Shown here piece by piece: positions 5,345-7,869 of a DNA stretch of 7,869 bases. Positions within the stretch are counted from its first letter, which is position 1, and the number at the start of each line of letters is the position of its first letter. The position numbers were made by a program, and so were the translations under genes. The notes under the pieces are model-generated. The model searched no databases. It saw only the letters and a program-made list of their open reading frames with translations, and was not told where the DNA came from. Source of the DNA: Campylobacterales bacterium (GTDB lineage: Bacteria; Campylobacterota; Campylobacteria; Campylobacterales; Hydrogenimonadaceae); assembly GCA_027067015.1 (NCBI GenBank), contig JAMOMS010000192.1, positions 1 to 7,869 of the forward strand. The letters run 5' to 3'.

Positions 5345-6001
5345 ATGAATCGGCTTTACAACGCGCTACAACTCAAACGGCTCTACCAGCTTAAACAGAT
5401 GGGTTTTGCCTATACCCCCCTTGTGCAACCCAAACAGGCCGCAACCACCACCCTGCCCGACTCGCTTGATGCGCTTAAAGAGATGGTCAAGCAGTGCCAA
5501 CTCTGCGCTTTGAGCAAAACGCGCACCAAGGCGGTCTTTGGCGAGGGCAACCCCCATACCCCCCTGATGTTCGTGGGTGAAGGGCCCGGGGCGAGCGAAG
5601 ATCTCTCAGGCCGCCCTTTTGTGGGCAGAGCCGGCGAGCTTTTAACCCGCATGATCGAAAACGTGCTGGAGATTCCCCGCAGTGAGATCTACATTGCCAA
5701 CATTGTCAAATGCCGTCCGCCCAACAACCGCGTTCCCACCCCCGAAGAGGCACACACCTGCCTGCCCTACCTGCAAAAGCAGATTGCCCTGATACGTCCC
5801 CGAATTATCGTGGCGTTGGGGGCCACCGCCTACCACTACTTAACAGGCGATAAAAAGGGCATTACAAAAGTTCGCGGCCGGCTGATTGAGATGGACGGGT
5901 ACACACTACTGCCAACCTACCATCCCAGCTATCTTCTGCGCAACCCCTCGGCCAAAAAAGAGGCTTACCACGATATCCTGCTTGTAAAGGAACTGTTATG
6001 A
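5345..6001 (+). CDS. Uracil-DNA glycosylase, family 4 (iron-sulfur type)
   Basis: This enzyme removes uracil from DNA to start base-excision repair. After a basic N-terminal helix (about 1-30), the 218-residue protein has the family 4 elements. These are the [4Fe-4S] ligands Cys51, Cys54 (CQLC), Cys123 and Cys139; motif A, GEGPGASED, at 78-86, followed by GRPFVGRAGELL; the NIVKCRPPNNR segment at 119-129; and motif B, HPSYLLR, at 193-199. It aligns with the family over its whole length with no missing motif. ATG 5345 is kept because the leucine- and lysine-rich N-terminus resembles Campylobacterota homologues as I recall them. No good Shine-Dalgarno precedes it; AGGG is only two bases away. 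Its stop overlaps the next gene's start (ATGA), indicating translational coupling. The symbol is left empty because udg and ung are used inconsistently for this family. Confidence 0.93.
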   Translation: MNRLYNALQLKRLYQLKQMGFAYTPLVQPKQAATTTLPDSLDALKEMVKQCQLCALSKTRTKAVFGEGNPHTPLMFVGEGPGASEDLSGRPFVGRAGELLTRMIENVLEIPRSEIYIANIVKCRPPNNRVPTPEEAHTCLPYLQKQIALIRPRIIVALGATAYHYLTGDKKGITKVRGRLIEMDGYTLLPTYHPSYLLRNPSAKKEAYHDILLVKELL

Positions 6002-7251
6002 AACTGCATCGACTCCTCCTGGGCGGAGCGCTCGCTCTGACATTGTGGGCACGGGAACTCTCACCCATCCCCCTTCCCCATATGGAGGTGATAGACCTTG
6101 ATCCTGTTGACTATACCCCGGCGGAGCTGATTATCATGGCCCAACAAGGAGAGGTCTTTTCCTTCCTGGCAAAGAGCAAAGCCGCCGACAATCCCCAACT
6201 CCTCTCTTTAAGAGATGAGATTACGGCCCAACTGGGCTGGCAGAAGAGCGCTCTCCCCCTTCTGGTACCATCCGATATACAGGGCTTCAAAGTCGCCCTG
6301 ACCGCCGACCCCAGGCGGCTGGGACACTACTACCGCAAAATCACCCAAACCCTCCTGGGCTACCTGACCGCCAGGGCGATCCCTTTTGAGCTGAAAGTCA
6401 TCCCCGTCAATAGCCAAGAAGAAAATTTTGCCCAAACCGTCAGCCAACTGAGTGACAGCTATGACCTGATTATCGCTCCCGTGACGGAAGAGAACGCCTA
6501 CAACCTGTGCGAATCCGTCACATCGGGAACCGTCTATATTCCCACCCTCAACGCCCAACGCCTCACATGCGCCAACCCCCACCTTTTTTTCGGCGGCATC
6601 GACTATGACGAGCAGTTGCGCCTGCTGGCCCAAAAAGCGATGGAACATCCCGAGAAGCCGGTTTTTGTCGTCTCGGACCGTTCAACTCTTTCTCAACGCC
6701 TTGGCGAAGAGTCCCTAAGACTGCTTCCTGACGCGCGCACCGTCAACCTCGGCAAAGGGCGCTACTTCAAACCCCTGATCATGGCAAATGAAGATCTCAA
6801 CACCTCCGTAACCCTCACCCATACCCCCGTGGTCAAAACATCTCTTTTTCTTTCCCAGATGACTCTGGCTGATATGCACCCCGATCTCATTCTAAGCACC
6901 CAGCTCAACTACTCCCCCAAACTGCTCACCCTTACGCAGTTTCAGGACAGGGAAAATATGCTCATAGCCAGCGCTATTGGAGAGATTGACCCCAAAATCG
7001 ACGAAACCATCGCATTAATCGGCGGCGAAACCCGCTACAACTGGCTGAACTACGCCGTTACAGCCGGTGTCGACGCCTTTCTCGCCAAGGCGAACGCTCT
7101 TGCGCGTGTCACCGACACGCCTTTGCAAAACAACGGACTTTTCTACACCACGCACCTTTATGAAGCGGGACGTTTCAGCTTTCACCCCGTCGAGGTAACG
7201 CCTTCAGTAGCGCAAGAACCGGCTCAGGAATCTTTCCCACTCTACCGTTAG
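5998..7251 (+). CDS. Exported protein of unknown function, probable type I periplasmic-binding-protein fold
   Basis: I do not recognise a named gene. Residues 1-18 (MKLHRLLLGGALALTLWA) form a Sec signal peptide with no lipobox cysteine, so a soluble periplasmic protein is predicted. Residues 25-90 look helical. From about 97 to 375 an alternating pattern of hydrophobic strands and helices, for example FKVALTADPRRLG (97-109), YDLIIAPVT (155-163) and KPVFVVSDRS (220-229), suggests two alpha/beta lobes of the kind seen in LivJ- or LpoA-like proteins. The only two cysteines of the mature part, Cys171 and Cys191, could form a disulfide in the first lobe. The tail after 395 is Pro- and Gln-rich and probably disordered. 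AAGGAA ends five bases before the ATG, which overlaps the glycosylase stop by four bases, so the gene is co-translated with it, though no functional link is obvious. The last 77 bases overlap ybgC on the other strand. The fold is inferred from pattern only; ligand and role are unknown. Confidence 0.82.
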   Translation: MKLHRLLLGGALALTLWARELSPIPLPHMEVIDLDPVDYTPAELIIMAQQGEVFSFLAKSKAADNPQLLSLRDEITAQLGWQKSALPLLVPSDIQGFKVALTADPRRLGHYYRKITQTLLGYLTARAIPFELKVIPVNSQEENFAQTVSQLSDSYDLIIAPVTEENAYNLCESVTSGTVYIPTLNAQRLTCANPHLFFGGIDYDEQLRLLAQKAMEHPEKPVFVVSDRSTLSQRLGEESLRLLPDARTVNLGKGRYFKPLIMANEDLNTSVTLTHTPVVKTSLFLSQMTLADMHPDLILSTQLNYSPKLLTLTQFQDRENMLIASAIGEIDPKIDETIALIGGETRYNWLNYAVTAGVDAFLAKANALARVTDTPLQNNGLFYTTHLYEAGRFSFHPVEVTPSVAQEPAQESFPLYR

Positions 7252-7561
7252 CCAGGTAAGCCAAAAGGACCCTGGCCTGGAAAATTGGTTCATCTTTTAG
7301 CCAAACCGTCTGCCAGAAAATTACGGAAGCCTTTTTAATGGCTTCCACCTCTGTTGTCACCTCCAGTACATCTCCCAGTGACGCGCTTTTAAAAAAGTCC
7401 GCCTCAATCCGACGCAGAACAAAAAAACCGCTCTTGCTGTGCGGCGATAACCCTTTGGAAAAAAAGAGCTCCGACCGCGCCCTCTCACAAAACTTCAGAT
7501 AGTTGGCATGGTAAACAATACCGCCGGCATCTGTATCCTCGTAATAGACCCGTATTTTCAC
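7175..7561 (-). CDS. ybgC: YbgC/FadM-family acyl-CoA thioesterase (hotdog fold)
   Basis: This enzyme hydrolyses acyl-CoA or acyl-ACP thioesters in the cytoplasm. With GTG 7561 as start the product has 128 residues, the family's usual size. The N-terminus is the diagnostic VYYEDTDAGGIVYHANYL (5-22), with the predicted catalytic Asp11 matching Asp18 of E. coli YbgC, and His18. It is followed by FCERARSE on the central hotdog helix. It resembles Helicobacter pylori HP0496, a characterised member. Longer readings from a start at 7645 would add about 28 residues unlike the family and overlap the upstream gene, so they are rejected. AAAGG lies about ten bases before the GTG. The upstream minus-strand gene ends ten bases away, so the two probably share an operon. 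The 3' end runs 77 bases into the convergent exported-protein gene. No tol-pal genes are nearby. Confidence 0.9.
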   Translation of the reverse strand: MKIRVYYEDTDAGGIVYHANYLKFCERARSELFFSKGLSPHSKSGFFVLRRIEADFFKSASLGDVLEVTTEVEAIKKASVIFWQTVWLKDEPIFQARVLLAYLANGRVGKIPEPVLALLKALPRRGES

Positions 7562-7571
7562 TCCACAACCT

Positions 7572-7869
7572 TTAATAGTTGATAGAGAGATAAATATCGG
7601 TGGTGGTTTTATTGTTGCCCACTTCCGGAACGGGGTTGTCGTCATTGACGAAACGATAAACCCATTTAAGAGAGATCATACCGTTGATGGGCATCTCCAC
7701 ACTCAAGCGAAGGCGTGAAAGCCAATCGGCCTCGGGGTTGGCCAAAGAGGGCATATAGAATATATCCACCCCCACAATCAACTCTTTGATCAGCAAAACC
7801 CTGCGCAGGTGATCCTCGGCCGAGATGCCCACAAAAGCTGAGCTGTATTCGTTGCTTTCAATTCTCTCT
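7572..7869 (-). CDS. C-terminal part of a DUF481-like outer-membrane protein (partial)
   Basis: The reading frame is open from the right window edge to TAA 7572-7574, giving about 98 residues of C-terminal sequence; the start lies outside the window. Alternating beta-strand patterns are visible, such as DWLSRLRLSVEMPINGMISLKWVYRFVND, written here as strand (DWLSRLRLSVEMPI), turn (NG) and strand (MISLKWVYRF). The protein ends in a final strand TDIYLSINY with a terminal aromatic residue, as expected for an outer-membrane barrel recognised by BamA. The strand, turn and 'DNxP' pattern resembles DUF481 (YdiY-type) proteins. That assignment is recall-based and moderate. A GTG at 7832 could be taken as a start, but the frame continues upstream without a stop, so the partial reading is preferred. 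It lies ten bases upstream of ybgC on the same strand. Confidence 0.65.
   Translation of the reverse strand, partial: ERIESNEYSSAFVGISAEDHLRRVLLIKELIVGVDIFYMPSLANPEADWLSRLRLSVEMPINGMISLKWVYRFVNDDNPVPEVGNNKTTTDIYLSINY

Overview
The window reads as a chromosomal segment of a Campylobacterota (epsilonproteobacterial) genome, probably a GC-rich free-living relative of Sulfurovum, Nitratifractor or Hydrogenimonas rather than a host-associated Campylobacter or Helicobacter. The case rests on family-typical protein forms: a short ThiL, a YbgC thioesterase close to the Helicobacter type, a neelaredoxin-type superoxide reductase, and an SdhABE-type succinate/fumarate oxidoreductase. It also rests on promoters with good -10 boxes but no clear -35. 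The genus is inference.

Layout. On the minus strand at the left, thiL (36-857) starts from a divergent intergenic region. On the plus strand, a compact three-gene operon (1015-4620) encodes the flavoprotein, the iron-sulfur subunit and the CCG-domain subunit of a non-classical succinate dehydrogenase/fumarate reductase. The spacings are 9 and 12 bases, and each gene has its own Shine-Dalgarno. The flavoprotein has no Tat leader and no classical membrane anchor gene follows, so the enzyme is predicted to be cytoplasmic and held on the membrane, if at all, through SdhE. A 253-base non-coding gap follows. Its first half holds four back-to-back hairpins of unknown role, and its second half is AT-rich and carries the superoxide reductase promoter. 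The superoxide reductase gene (4874-5260) is closed by a clear intrinsic terminator. A second short promoter region, with an 11-base-phased direct repeat, precedes a family 4 uracil-DNA glycosylase (5345-6001). That gene overlaps by four bases a gene for an exported protein of unknown function with a likely type I periplasmic-binding-protein fold (5998-7251). From the right edge on the minus strand come the 3' part of a DUF481-like outer-membrane protein gene and a ybgC thioesterase gene. The 3' end of ybgC overlaps the exported-protein gene by 77 bases, tail to tail.

How the genes work together. The Sdh operon carries electrons between succinate/fumarate and a quinone or thiol pool, either in the oxidative TCA cycle or, in an autotroph, in the reductive TCA cycle. 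The superoxide reductase protects low-potential Fe-S enzymes of this sort from oxygen damage. ThiL makes thiamine diphosphate, needed by the 2-oxoacid oxidoreductases of the same cycle. The remaining genes serve DNA repair, acyl-thioester hydrolysis and the cell envelope. This is mostly core-genome content. No mobile element, CRISPR array, tRNA or rRNA was seen. The least explained items are the four-hairpin array and the exported PBP-fold protein.
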